Positions 38,504-48,218 of a stretch of DNA of 64,000 bases are shown here, one piece after another. Made by a program: the position numbers and the translations under genes. Source of the stretch: Candidatus Mediterraneibacter merdipullorum (GTDB lineage Bacteria; Bacillota; Clostridia; Lachnospirales; Lachnospiraceae); contig DXAL01000030.1 of NCBI GenBank assembly GCA_019117125.1, forward strand, positions 53,403 through 117,402, given 5' to 3'. A model generated the notes under the pieces. The model saw only the letters and a program-made list of their open reading frames with translations. It had not been told where the DNA came from and did not search any database. Position 1 is the first letter of the stretch. Every line of letters begins with the position of its first letter.

Positions 38504-39583
38504 CTAGCGTTCCGTACAGCTCACGCACGGGTCGATGGTCAGTATCATGAGCGGCACATCCGCGAGCTGGCAGCCCTTGAGCATCTCTACCATGGGCGGG
38601 ATATTGCTCGTCGTCGGTGTGCGCAGGCGGAAGCGGTCCAGATATTTCTTCCCGCTGCCCTTTACATAATAGATTGCCTCGCCTCTGGGCTGTTCGATGC
38701 GCACGAAATATTCGCCGTCCGGATTTCCCTTTACCGGGACGCTGATGTCCCCCTGGGGAATCTTGCCGATAGCCTCGCGTATCAGATCAAAGCTCTGGAA
38801 GAGCTCTTTTAACCGCACTTCACACCTGCCGTAGGAATCCCCGTCTTTGGAGATGACCGGTTCTACCGTCAGGTCTTTGTATGCGCCGTACCCCAGCAGG
38901 CGCGCGTCGTACTCCACGCCGCTTGCCCGCAGCATCGGTCCCACCGCTCCCTGAGCGATGGCGTCGTCTTTGGACAGGATGCCAACGCCTTTGAGGCGGC
39001 TCTGTACCGAATAGTCGTGGAGGAATGTCTTCGCGATGGGTTTCATCTCTTTCTCGATATCGTCGATGGCATGCAGGATATCGTTGAGCATCACGCTGTC
39101 CATATCCTTCTGCACGCCGCCCACCTGATTGACGGAATGGATGATCCTTCCGCCTGTCGTCGCGTCGAACATATCCAGTATCTTTTCTCTCAGGCGCCAG
39201 CTCTCCATGTGGAGGCTCTCAAATCCCATGGCGTCGCCCAGTAGCCCCAGCCACAGAAGATGGCTGTGCACACGGCTCATCTCCACCCAGATGGTGCGCA
39301 GGTATTTGGCTCTGTCCGGCACCTCGATACCCATGACCTGCTCCACGGCAAGGCAGTATCCCAGACCGTGCCCGCAGCTGCAGATGCCGCAGATGCGCTC
39401 CGCCACATAGGTATATTGTTTAAAATCTCTCTTTTCCACCAGTTTTTCCAGTCCTCTGTGGATGTAGCCGATGCTGGGCATCACCCCTACCACCGTCTCA
39501 TCTTCCAGGACCAGGTCCAGATGCACCGGCTCCGGGAGCACAGGATGCTGAGGACCGAATGGTATGATACTTCTCTTTGCCAT
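38504..39583 (-). CDS. echE: Ech-type [NiFe]-hydrogenase large (catalytic) subunit
   Basis: RICGICSCGHG N-terminal and DPCVSCTER C-terminal Ni-ligand motifs. Confidence 0.9.
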   Translation of the reverse strand: MAKRSIIPFGPQHPVLPEPVHLDLVLEDETVVGVMPSIGYIHRGLEKLVEKRDFKQYTYVAERICGICSCGHGLGYCLAVEQVMGIEVPDRAKYLRTIWVEMSRVHSHLLWLGLLGDAMGFESLHMESWRLREKILDMFDATTGGRIIHSVNQVGGVQKDMDSVMLNDILHAIDDIEKEMKPIAKTFLHDYSVQSRLKGVGILSKDDAIAQGAVGPMLRASGVEYDARLLGYGAYKDLTVEPVISKDGDSYGRCEVRLKELFQSFDLIREAIGKIPQGDISVPVKGNPDGEYFVRIEQPRGEAIYYVKGSGKKYLDRFRLRTPTTSNIPPMVEMLKGCQLADVPLMILTIDPCVSCTER

Positions 39584-39588
39584 ATTCC

Positions 39589-39939
39589 CTACTCCTTATT
39601 CTTAAACGGCGCTGTCTGGTCGATCCGGTACAGCCGGTCCTGATAATCCGGCTTAATCCTCCCAATCTTCACACCGAACAGCTCTGCCGCTTCATTTTCC
39701 TGGATATACGCACACGGATAAATCTGTGTGATGCTCGCCACTTCCTCGTCTTCCTTCGGCTCCAGCCGGAGCGTCACCATATCGTACCCTCTGCAGAAGG
39801 AATAGCTCATCTCATAGCCGCCCTCGACTGTCGTGGCGCATATCTGGACCAGTCTCCAGTTATCCGTCTTCATATGCACAATGGCAGGAAAAAACTCGGA
39901 CATCGAGATTTTCCGTATTTCACTCCTGTAATCATCCAT
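39589..39939 (-). CDS. echD: Ech-type hydrogenase subunit D (NuoC-like)
   Basis: Position in the operon plus NuoC-like region; 116 aa. Confidence 0.8.
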   Translation of the reverse strand: MDDYRSEIRKISMSEFFPAIVHMKTDNWRLVQICATTVEGGYEMSYSFCRGYDMVTLRLEPKEDEEVASITQIYPCAYIQENEAAELFGVKIGRIKPDYQDRLYRIDQTAPFKNKE

Positions 39940-39946
39940 CGCACGT

Positions 39947-40384
39947 TCACCTTCCTTTCGCTTCCAGCGCCGCCTGTTTGGCGTCCAGCACTTCCAGCGC
40001 CTTTACGACTCCGTCTATGATGGACTCCGGGCGCGCCGCGCATCCGGGCACATATACATCCACCGGGATGATGGTATCGATGCCGCCCCTGATATTGTAA
40101 CATTCTTTAAACACACCGCCGGTGCAGGCGCAGATTCCCACTGCCACCACCACTTTCGGCTCGGGCATCTGGCTGTAAATCTGCTTTACCACACTTTCCG
40201 TCTGGCTGTTCACACCGCCTGTTATCAGGAAGATGTCCGCCTGGAACGGGTCGCCTGTATTGATGATGCCGAACCGCTCGATATCATATTTCGGCGTCAG
40301 GCAGTCCAGCACTTCGATATCACATCCGTTGCAGCTGCTGGCGTCATAGTGGAGCAGCCACGGTGATTTTGACACTTTTGACAT
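39947..40384 (-). CDS. echC: Ech-type hydrogenase small subunit (NuoB-like)
   Basis: SSCNGCDIEVLDCLTPKYD...VGICACTGGVFKE...VYVPGCAARPESIIDGV. Confidence 0.9.
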   Translation of the reverse strand: MSKVSKSPWLLHYDASSCNGCDIEVLDCLTPKYDIERFGIINTGDPFQADIFLITGGVNSQTESVVKQIYSQMPEPKVVVAVGICACTGGVFKECYNIRGGIDTIIPVDVYVPGCAARPESIIDGVVKALEVLDAKQAALEAKGR

Positions 40385-40397
40385 AATTGTCTCCCTC

Positions 40398-41264
40398 CTA
40401 TTTGTCCAGCATTAAGATAAGTATGTTCACGCCTCCGGCTATCAGGGTCACAACCCAGCAGCCGTAGAGCACGGTCTTCCATTTCAGCCGGGCGCTGATA
40501 TTGTCCCAGAGCGTCTCCGTCAGGAAGAGCACCAGACAGATGACAAGCGCCACAATCCAGCTCCACCACGTACTGTTCACAAAGAACAGGAAGAAGATGC
40601 CGAGGAGCACGACCATCTCATAGTACTCTGCGATATTCATGATGGCAAGGGTCTTTCCGGACATCTCCGTGGTGATTCCCTTTACCATCTCCTGATGGGC
40701 ATGGTGGCTTGTGGAAAGGTCAAAGGGCGACTTGCGGAATTTAATCGCCGCGGTGAACATAAAGCCGACCAGAAGCCCCGGCATCCAGAGCACCGCGCTG
40801 ACCGGCTGCCGGATGATGTCGCCTACATGGAAGGAGCCTGTCGTCAGATAGAATCCGACCGCCACGAGAAGCGTGAGGGGCTCGTAAGCCATCATCTGGA
40901 GCATCTCACGGCTGGCGCCCATGTTCGCGTAAGGCGAAGAATCCGAAGAAGCTGCCATGATGAGGAACATGTCCGCAGTACTCAGAATGAAAAGCACCAT
41001 CAAAAGGTCTGCGCCTGCGAACAACATGGCTCCCGCTATCATCAGGATGACCAGATAACTCAGATTCAACAGCATCTGGACATTATTGACTGCGATGAGT
41101 TCCTTGGAAAAGAGCTTCCCCAGGTCATAGAACGGCTGGAAGATGCTCGGTCCTTTCCTGCGCTGCATCCGTGCGCTTATGATACGGTCGACGCCGTCCA
41201 GAAGCCCGCCGATAAACGGCGCCAGGAGCAGATATGCCACTACATTTACAACCTGCGTTACCAT
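40398..41264 (-). CDS. echB: Ech-type hydrogenase membrane subunit B (NuoH-like)
   Basis: APFIGGLLDGVDRIISARMQRRKGPSIFQPFYDLGKLFSKE. Confidence 0.9.
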   Translation of the reverse strand: MVTQVVNVVAYLLLAPFIGGLLDGVDRIISARMQRRKGPSIFQPFYDLGKLFSKELIAVNNVQMLLNLSYLVILMIAGAMLFAGADLLMVLFILSTADMFLIMAASSDSSPYANMGASREMLQMMAYEPLTLLVAVGFYLTTGSFHVGDIIRQPVSAVLWMPGLLVGFMFTAAIKFRKSPFDLSTSHHAHQEMVKGITTEMSGKTLAIMNIAEYYEMVVLLGIFFLFFVNSTWWSWIVALVICLVLFLTETLWDNISARLKWKTVLYGCWVVTLIAGGVNILILMLDK

Positions 41265-43147
41265 GACACACCTCCTATTACAAGACAGAATCCGACGACG
41301 AGCACCGCCGTCGCCACGATGATGGACGGTATCCTCAGATGCCTGCGCCCGAACTCAAACCGCAGGTACCAGTTGCTCAGATACAGATGGTCCTTCCCGC
41401 CCAGGCTGTTGGTGAAGAACCGGTTGTCCCCTTCGTTCACGCCGTTCATATAAATCGGCACCAGTTCCTTGTGGGACCTGCGGCTGATGAAGAACATCAC
41501 CACCGGAACGATGAAGATGGACACGAGCATGATTGCCATGGTCGTGAGCACGCTCATGGAAAGCACGTCGTGGGTATTTCCGAACAGCTCCCGCACGATG
41601 GGGTTGACGACCGTGACAGCGACCACCGGGAGGAACAGGCAGAGAAGGAGCATGACAATGGCGTGGAAAGACATGGACACATACTCGTCCTTCCTTGTCA
41701 CATCCTTCACCGTATCCCTCGGGATATGGTAGCAGAGCAGCTTCGCCAGCCATTTCGTCCAGTAGAACATGGTCGTCGCACTTCCGTATGCGATGCAGAG
41801 CACGAGAATGACGTTGCCCGAATCCACGAATGCCTTTAACGCCAGCCACTTGGAAATCAGCATGCCGAACGGCGCCAGGTACATGCCCGCAATGCCGATG
41901 CCCATGATATAGGCGAGTTTCGGCACGCGGATGATGAGGCCGTGCATGTCCTCGATATCCCTGGACCCAAGCGTGTTCTCCGTCGCCCCAACCGACTGGA
42001 ACAGCATGGACTTGCTGACCGCGTGGAAGACCATGAGGAAGACCGCCGCCCAGACCGTCTCCTCTACACCGATGCCGGAGCATCCGACGATGAGCCCCAG
42101 GTTGGACACAGTGGAAAACGCCAGCACTTTCTTCGCATCATTCTGGGCGATGGCCATCATACTTGCCATGATAAATGTAAAGCCTCCGATACTGGAGACG
42201 ATGATTCCCACCAGATTGCCCTCCAGCGCCGGCGAGATGCGTATCATCAGGTAGACGCCCGCCTTGACCATCGTCGCGCTGTGCAGAAGCGCGCTGGACG
42301 GAGTCGGCGCCACCATGGCGCCCAGAAGCCATGTGGAAAACGGCAGCTGGGCGGACTTTGTCATGCCTGCCAGCGCCAGGCACATCAGCGGCAGCATGGC
42401 GCCGATATTTACAACCTCAAGAAGCTGGAGCGTGCCGTGGAGCTGCGCCATCACGAAGATGGCAACGGCGAATCCAAGACCGCCCAGCAGGTTCATCCAA
42501 AGTGCGCAGAAGCTGTTGTTCACCGCCTCCTGCGACTTCGTATATCCAATCATCAAAAACGAAATGACGCTGGTAATCTCCCAGAAGAAATAAATCCAGA
42601 CCAGATTCTGGGACAGGACCAGTCCGAACATCGCTGCAAGAAAAAGAAACAGCATGGAAAAGAAGAACGGCTGCCTGTCCTCCACCTCTTTGTGATGGGC
42701 ATGGTACCCTTTCATGTAACCGACTGTGTAGATGCAGATAAATCCCCCGATAAATGCAATGATGATGCACATCAGCACGGTCAGCCAGTCCACCATCATA
42801 TGAGGTCCTTCGGTCACCTCAGCCGTAAACTCCGTGTACAGCACCAGCGCCGTCTGCGCCGCAGACAGGATGATGGGCAGGACCCTGCCGTGCTTTACAC
42901 TGAGATAAATAATCAGACACATCAGGAAAATATCCCCCGCTGACATCAGGTGGTCAACCAGCTCTGTCTCGGGATAGAACATCCACGTATTGGCGCCGGC
43001 AGTGACCCATTCTACGATAAATATAACCGTCGTGAGCATAATAATACCGGCACCTGCGTAGACGATGTGTCCTCTTGCCTTCTCGTTTCGGATGAACTGA
43101 AACAACACCGCCAGCACTGCCGGGATTCCGATCAGTATTGGTATCAT
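41258..43147 (-). CDS. echA: Ech-type hydrogenase proton-pumping subunit A (NuoL/MrpA-like)
   Basis: 629 aa multi-TM; FFFWEITSVISFLMIGYT; PTPSSALLHSATMVKAGVYLMIR. Confidence 0.9.
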   Translation of the reverse strand: MIPILIGIPAVLAVLFQFIRNEKARGHIVYAGAGIIMLTTVIFIVEWVTAGANTWMFYPETELVDHLMSAGDIFLMCLIIYLSVKHGRVLPIILSAAQTALVLYTEFTAEVTEGPHMMVDWLTVLMCIIIAFIGGFICIYTVGYMKGYHAHHKEVEDRQPFFFSMLFLFLAAMFGLVLSQNLVWIYFFWEITSVISFLMIGYTKSQEAVNNSFCALWMNLLGGLGFAVAIFVMAQLHGTLQLLEVVNIGAMLPLMCLALAGMTKSAQLPFSTWLLGAMVAPTPSSALLHSATMVKAGVYLMIRISPALEGNLVGIIVSSIGGFTFIMASMMAIAQNDAKKVLAFSTVSNLGLIVGCSGIGVEETVWAAVFLMVFHAVSKSMLFQSVGATENTLGSRDIEDMHGLIIRVPKLAYIMGIGIAGMYLAPFGMLISKWLALKAFVDSGNVILVLCIAYGSATTMFYWTKWLAKLLCYHIPRDTVKDVTRKDEYVSMSFHAIVMLLLCLFLPVVAVTVVNPIVRELFGNTHDVLSMSVLTTMAIMLVSIFIVPVVMFFISRRSHKELVPIYMNGVNEGDNRFFTNSLGGKDHLYLSNWYLRFEFGRRHLRIPSIIVATAVLVVGFCLVIGGVSW

Positions 43148-43337
43148 TATCGTAATCCTCCTTTCACTTACTCCCTAACATATTATTTATAATCCTCATT
43201 TGGATATTTTACAATAGTTTCAGGGGATTTTTTCTGTTTATTTTGTTAAAAATGTGCTAAAATGTCCTGTGGACAGTCTGACGTTTCAGACAGTATTCAC
43301 AGGGGAACGCTGTTTCCCCGGGGAAAGGAACCGTCTC

Positions 43338-43721
43338 ATGCACGAACTGAGTATCACCGAACATCTTCTTGCGGACTGCATCCGGGAAGCCGAAGCGATG
43401 AACGCTTCGCGCATCCGCACCATCCGGCTGTGCATCGGGCAGCTGCGGGGCATCGTCCCCGAGTGCATCCAGATTTATCTGGACATGCTGGCGGAAGGGA
43501 CCATCGCCGAGGGCGCACGGATTGAATCCGAGACGCCGCCTGTGCGGGTCCGCTGTCTGGACTGCGGGCAGGACGGCGATATCACGCCCCATCATCTGGA
43601 ATGTCCCCACTGCGGGAGCCTGCGGCTCAGGCTTCTGTCCGGAAAAGAATTTTATATCAAGAGTCTGGAGGTAGACGTGAATGGAAATAAAAGTACTGCA
43701 TCAGCTGATGGACTGGAATGA
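43338..43721 (+). CDS. hypA: Hydrogenase maturation nickel metallochaperone HypA
   Basis: MHELSITEHLLADCIREAE; CLDCGQ...CPHCGS. Confidence 0.94.
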   Translation: MHELSITEHLLADCIREAEAMNASRIRTIRLCIGQLRGIVPECIQIYLDMLAEGTIAEGARIESETPPVRVRCLDCGQDGDITPHHLECPHCGSLRLRLLSGKEFYIKSLEVDVNGNKSTASADGLE

Positions 43722-44337
43722 AGACGTGAGTGAGGAAGTAAAAGCCACCCTGGCAGAGCACCGCATCTGCATGGTGAATGTGATGGGAAGCCCGGGCGCG
43801 GGAAAGACCAGCCTCATCACTTCCCTCATCAGCCGTCTCAAAGAAAACTGGCGCATCGGCGTCATTGAAGGCGATATCGCCGGACAGGTAGATGCGGAGC
43901 GCATCGCGGCTCTGGATATCCCGGCGGTCCAGCTCAACACCGACGGCGCCTGCCATATCGAGGCGATGAGCATCCGGCACATCCTGCCTGAACTGCCCCT
44001 CGACGACCTGGATGTGATTTTCGTGGAAAACATCGGAAACCTCGTATGCCCCGCGGAATTCCGCATCGGTGAGTCCCTGCGCATCACGATATTAAGCGTA
44101 CCCGAAGGGGATGACAAAGTGGAGAAATATCCGCTGATGTTTACGGATACGGACTGCCTCGTGCTGAACAAATACGATATGATGCCCTACTTCGATTTTG
44201 ACGAAGCGCGGGTGCGCGCAAATTATGAGACCGTAAATCCGGGAGCGCCGCTGTTCCCGGTCAGCAGCCGGACCGGGGACGGTCTGCAAAAGCTCGCCGC
44301 ATTTCTCGAAGAACATATCCGGAGCGCGGCATCATGA
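43681..44337 (+). CDS. hypB: Hydrogenase nickel incorporation GTPase HypB
   Basis: VNVMGSPGAGKTSLITSLISRL...FVENIGNLVCPAEF. Confidence 0.95.
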   Translation: MEIKVLHQLMDWNEDVSEEVKATLAEHRICMVNVMGSPGAGKTSLITSLISRLKENWRIGVIEGDIAGQVDAERIAALDIPAVQLNTDGACHIEAMSIRHILPELPLDDLDVIFVENIGNLVCPAEFRIGESLRITILSVPEGDDKVEKYPLMFTDTDCLVLNKYDMMPYFDFDEARVRANYETVNPGAPLFPVSSRTGDGLQKLAAFLEEHIRSAAS

Positions 44338-46844
44338 ACCGTCCACGCCCGCAGACGGAACACCAGGCCGGATACCGGCAGGTCCGCCTCGAAGTCAACG
44401 GCATCGTCCAGGGCGTCGGATTCCGCCCCTTCCTCCACCGGATTGCCGGACAGCACCGCATCACCGGGTGGGTGCGCAACACATCCGCAGGGCTGGAGGG
44501 CATCCTGGAAGGGACGCCGACAGACCTGGATGACTTCCTCCGGACGGTCCGGACTTGCCCGCCGCCCATGGCGCAGATAGAATCCCTCCGGACCACAGCC
44601 GACGGCTCCGGCAGCTCCCGCTGTTTTTCCGGATTCGTCATCCGCGACAGCCGCATCCGTTCCGGCGCCACGCTCATCTCACCGGACAGCGCCATGTGCC
44701 CGGACTGCGAAGCCGAACTGTATGACCGCACAGACCGCAGATACCGCTATCCCTTTATCAACTGTACGAACTGCGGTCCCCGGTATACAATTATCCGGGC
44801 GCTCCCCTACGACCGGGAGCGCACCGTGATGGCGGAGTTCGCCATGTGCCCGGACTGTGAAGCCGAATACCATGACATTTCCAACCGGCGCTATCACGCC
44901 CAGCCGGACTGCTGCGGAACATGCGGACCGCAGATATCCTATGTTCCGGCGGACCGCCCGGTCCAGAGCGGCAGTCTGACTCCGGCAGAACTTTCGTCCA
45001 CAGAGGACGCGCTCCGGCGCGCCCAGGAGCTTCTCGCCTCCGGCGGCATCCTCGCGGTCAAAGGCATCGGCGGCATCCATCTCGCCTGCAGCGCCCTGGA
45101 TGCATCTGCCGTACAGCGCCTGCGCCTGCGCAAGCACCGGGCGGAAAAGCCGCTTGCACTCATGTGCCGGTCCATGGACGCGCTCCGGCGCATCTGCGAA
45201 GTCACCCCGGCGGAAGAACGGCTTCTGACCGGACCGGAGCGCCCCATCGTCCTGCTGAAGAAAAAGGACTTCCGAAACCCGCAGGAAATACCAGGCGGTC
45301 CGGAAGAACGTCTAAAAAAAGCCCTGGACGCCCTCAGCTTCAGCCCCAGGCTCGGAGTCATGCTCCCCTACACGCCGCTGCACACTCTGCTTGCAGACGG
45401 CGCCTACGGCGGTCCGGATATCCTTGTGATGACAAGCGGGAACCTCTCCGGATGCCCGGTCTTGACAGACAACGGGGACGCCCTGCGCCTCCTTTCCGGC
45501 GTGGCGGACGGCTTTCTCCTGCACAACCGGAGGATTGAGAACCGCTGCGATGATTCCCTCGTAATGGAATGGCAGGGCGCGCCCTACTTCCTGCGCAGGA
45601 GCAGGGGGTATGCGCCTGCACCCGTCACGCTGGAAGGGGCGGACGGCATCTTCGCCCTCGGCGCGGAGCAGAAAGCGTCTTTCGCTCTGGGAAGAGAGTC
45701 CCATGTATTTTTAAGCCCCTACATCGGGGACCTGAAAAACGCGGAAACTTTTGAACATTATGAGAACGCGCTCCGAACATACGAGCGGCTCTTCCGTCTG
45801 AAGCCTGCGCTCTACGTCTGCGACCTCCATCCGGATTACCTGTCCTCGCAGGAAGCCGCAGGGCGAAGCGCATCCGAAGGCATGCCCCTTCTCCGGGTGC
45901 AGCACCACTGGGCGCACATGGCGTCCTGCATGGCGGACAATCATCTGGACACCCCGTGCTTTGGCATCATCTGGGACGGCACCGGACTTGGGACAGACGG
46001 CGCCATCTGGGGCGGCGAATTCCTGAAAGGGGACTTTTCCTCGTTCCGGCGGGCAGGCTCCATCCGCCCCGTCCTGCTGCCCGGCGGCGACCGGGCTGTC
46101 CGGGAGATTGGGAGGACTGCCCTCGCCCTCATCACAGACGCTTTCCGGGACTCCCCGAAAGAGCGGGACAGCGCCCTTGCCCTTGTCCCCCTTGAACCTC
46201 AGAAACGCCGGATGCTCTCCGCCCTTCTGGACGGATCTGCGCAGGCAGCCCCGAAAGCCAGCAGCATCGGCAGGCTCTTTGACGGCGTATGCGCTCTCCT
46301 GCTTGGGAAAGCAGAGGCAGATTACGAAGGGGAAGGGGCAGCGCTTGTGGAAGCCCGTTCCCCGGCAGAGACGCCCGACGAAGCCTGTTCTCCGGCGGAG
46401 ATGCCCGGCGAAGCCGCGCCGTCTGCTCCTTGCTGGGACAGGATGCACCAGCTTGCCTTCCCCCTTCATTTTTATGAGGAGGACGGCATGCGCGTCTTCG
46501 ATACGCGCCCGATGATGCGCGCCCTTGCGGCGGAACTGCAGAAAGGAACGGATACCGGTCATCTGGCGTTTCGTTTCCTGTCCACACTGGTCTGCATGGC
46601 AGCCGGTCAGTGCATGGAGCTCAATCCGGAGAAGCTCCCCGTCGTTTTATCCGGGGGAGTGTTTCAGAACCGCTTCCTCCTCCACGGCGTCACCGCCCTG
46701 CTGGAAGAGAAAGGATTCACCGTATATACGCACCACCGCGTATCCACAAACGACGAGGGCGTCTGTCTCGGACAGCTCGCCGTCGCACGCAAGAAAAGGA
46801 GTATGAAGAACTATGTGTCTGGCAATGCCCATGAAAATCCATAA
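44334..46844 (+). CDS. hypF: Carbamoyltransferase HypF
   Basis: Acylphosphatase VNGIVQGVGFRPFLHRIA; zinc-finger CPDCEAEL/CTNCGPRY; VLSGGVFQNRFLL. Confidence 0.95.
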   Translation: MNRPRPQTEHQAGYRQVRLEVNGIVQGVGFRPFLHRIAGQHRITGWVRNTSAGLEGILEGTPTDLDDFLRTVRTCPPPMAQIESLRTTADGSGSSRCFSGFVIRDSRIRSGATLISPDSAMCPDCEAELYDRTDRRYRYPFINCTNCGPRYTIIRALPYDRERTVMAEFAMCPDCEAEYHDISNRRYHAQPDCCGTCGPQISYVPADRPVQSGSLTPAELSSTEDALRRAQELLASGGILAVKGIGGIHLACSALDASAVQRLRLRKHRAEKPLALMCRSMDALRRICEVTPAEERLLTGPERPIVLLKKKDFRNPQEIPGGPEERLKKALDALSFSPRLGVMLPYTPLHTLLADGAYGGPDILVMTSGNLSGCPVLTDNGDALRLLSGVADGFLLHNRRIENRCDDSLVMEWQGAPYFLRRSRGYAPAPVTLEGADGIFALGAEQKASFALGRESHVFLSPYIGDLKNAETFEHYENALRTYERLFRLKPALYVCDLHPDYLSSQEAAGRSASEGMPLLRVQHHWAHMASCMADNHLDTPCFGIIWDGTGLGTDGAIWGGEFLKGDFSSFRRAGSIRPVLLPGGDRAVREIGRTALALITDAFRDSPKERDSALALVPLEPQKRRMLSALLDGSAQAAPKASSIGRLFDGVCALLLGKAEADYEGEGAALVEARSPAETPDEACSPAEMPGEAAPSAPCWDRMHQLAFPLHFYEEDGMRVFDTRPMMRALAAELQKGTDTGHLAFRFLSTLVCMAAGQCMELNPEKLPVVLSGGVFQNRFLLHGVTALLEEKGFTVYTHHRVSTNDEGVCLGQLAVARKKRSMKNYVSGNAHENP
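46350..46421. repeat. 30-bp in-frame tandem repeat in hypF
   Basis: GAAGCCCGTTCCCCGGCAGAGACGCCCGAC / GAAGCCTGTTCTCCGGCGGAGATGCCCGGC / GAAGCC... Confidence 0.75.
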
Positions 46845-47031
46845 AATAGACGGTTCCCTGGCGAAGTGCGAAGCCGGGGGACTGACCCAGGACATCCGCA
46901 TCGATTTCATCACGGACGCGCGCCCCGGCGACTATGTGATGGTCCACGCCGGATTTGCCATCGAAAAAATGTCAGAAAAGGAAGCGTTGGAAAATATGGA
47001 GCTCCTGGAGGAAATCAAACATGCTTTATGA
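46813..47031 (+). CDS. hypC: HypC/HybG/HupF family hydrogenase assembly chaperone
   Basis: MCLAMPMKIHKIDGSLAKCEAGGLTQDIRIDFITDARPGDYVMVHAGFAIEKM. Confidence 0.94.
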   Translation: MCLAMPMKIHKIDGSLAKCEAGGLTQDIRIDFITDARPGDYVMVHAGFAIEKMSEKEALENMELLEEIKHAL

Positions 47032-48112
47032 CAGCTACTTCAAAAATCCCGGAGACGTCGGACCGCTTCTTGATAAGATTGCAGAATACGGCAGACGCAC
47101 CGGACCAGTCCGTCTCATGGAAATCTGCGGCACCCACACCATGGCGATTGCCCGCAGCGGACTTCGCAGCATTCTCCCGGAGACCGTCACCCTTCTCTCC
47201 GGTCCCGGCTGCCCGGTCTGCGTCACGCCCGCAAATGTCATCGACATGATACTCCGCCTGTCCCAGGAGCCCGGCGTCCTCATCGCAAGCTACGGAGACC
47301 TTCTGAGAGTTCCCGGCTCCACCCGGGGCGACAGCCTTTTAAAACGCCGGTCCGAAGGCGGACACGTGGAGTCGGTCTATTCTCCCATGGACGCCATCCG
47401 GCTCGCGGAAGCGCACCCGGATGCCGAAGTCGTCTTCCTGGGCGTCGGCTTTGAGACTACCGCCCCCGGGACAGCTGCCTGCATCCTGGAAGCCGCATCC
47501 AGAAAACTTCCGAATTTCTCCGTCCTCTGTCTTTTAAAGCGGACTGAACCTGCGATACGCTCTCTCATCGAATCGGAAGATTTCGCGGTGGACGGTTTTC
47601 TCTGCCCGGGACATGTGGCAGCCATCATCGGTTCAGACGGTTTTTCCTTTCTGCCAAAGGACTACCGCCTGCCCGGCATCGTCGCCGGATTCGAGCCGGC
47701 TGACCTGCTCTGCTCCATACTGGAGCTCACGAAGATGATTGCAGACAAAAGCCCTGCCCTGAAAAATGAATACACGCGGCTCGTCCGCAAAGGGGGCAAT
47801 CCGGCAGCGCTCTCGCTCATGGAAAACGTATTCCGCCCCGCGCCGTCTGACTGGCGGGGACTCGGTCACATCGAAAACAGTGGTTACGCCATACGAAGCG
47901 AGTATGCGCCGTGGGACGCGGTGGAGAAATTCGCGCTCCGCCCGTCCGCAGAACAGGAAATCCCCGGCTGCCGGTGCGCCCAGGTCATCCGTGGCGTCCT
48001 GCCCCCGACCGGATGCCCCCTGTTTCGCACGGCATGCTCTCCGGAAAACCCGGTCGGACCATGCATGGTATCCGGCGAAGGCGCCTGCGCTGCGGCTTAT
48101 CAATACGGATGA
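47021..48112 (+). CDS. hypD: Hydrogenase formation protein HypD
   Basis: LMEICGTHTMAIARSGLRSILPETVTLLSGPGCPVCVTPANVID; C-terminal CPLFRTACSPENPVGPCMVSGEGACAAAYQYG. Confidence 0.95.
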   Translation: MLYDSYFKNPGDVGPLLDKIAEYGRRTGPVRLMEICGTHTMAIARSGLRSILPETVTLLSGPGCPVCVTPANVIDMILRLSQEPGVLIASYGDLLRVPGSTRGDSLLKRRSEGGHVESVYSPMDAIRLAEAHPDAEVVFLGVGFETTAPGTAACILEAASRKLPNFSVLCLLKRTEPAIRSLIESEDFAVDGFLCPGHVAAIIGSDGFSFLPKDYRLPGIVAGFEPADLLCSILELTKMIADKSPALKNEYTRLVRKGGNPAALSLMENVFRPAPSDWRGLGHIENSGYAIRSEYAPWDAVEKFALRPSAEQEIPGCRCAQVIRGVLPPTGCPLFRTACSPENPVGPCMVSGEGACAAAYQYG

Positions 48113-48218
48113 ACCTGTATCTGTCCGGCGCATCCTGTCCGGAAATAAAGGAACCGAATGGAAGGAGCCCACTGAAAGGAATCAACGAAAGGAAATCAAC
48201 TGAAAGGAATCAAGATAC

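Noticed and set aside
37909-43147. Operon could be NADH:quinone oxidoreductase (complex I)
   Set aside because: Large subunit keeps both CxxC Ni-ligand pairs (RICGICSCGHG and DPCVSC), there are no NuoEFG genes, and the hyp cluster is adjacent; Ech-type hydrogenase fits better.
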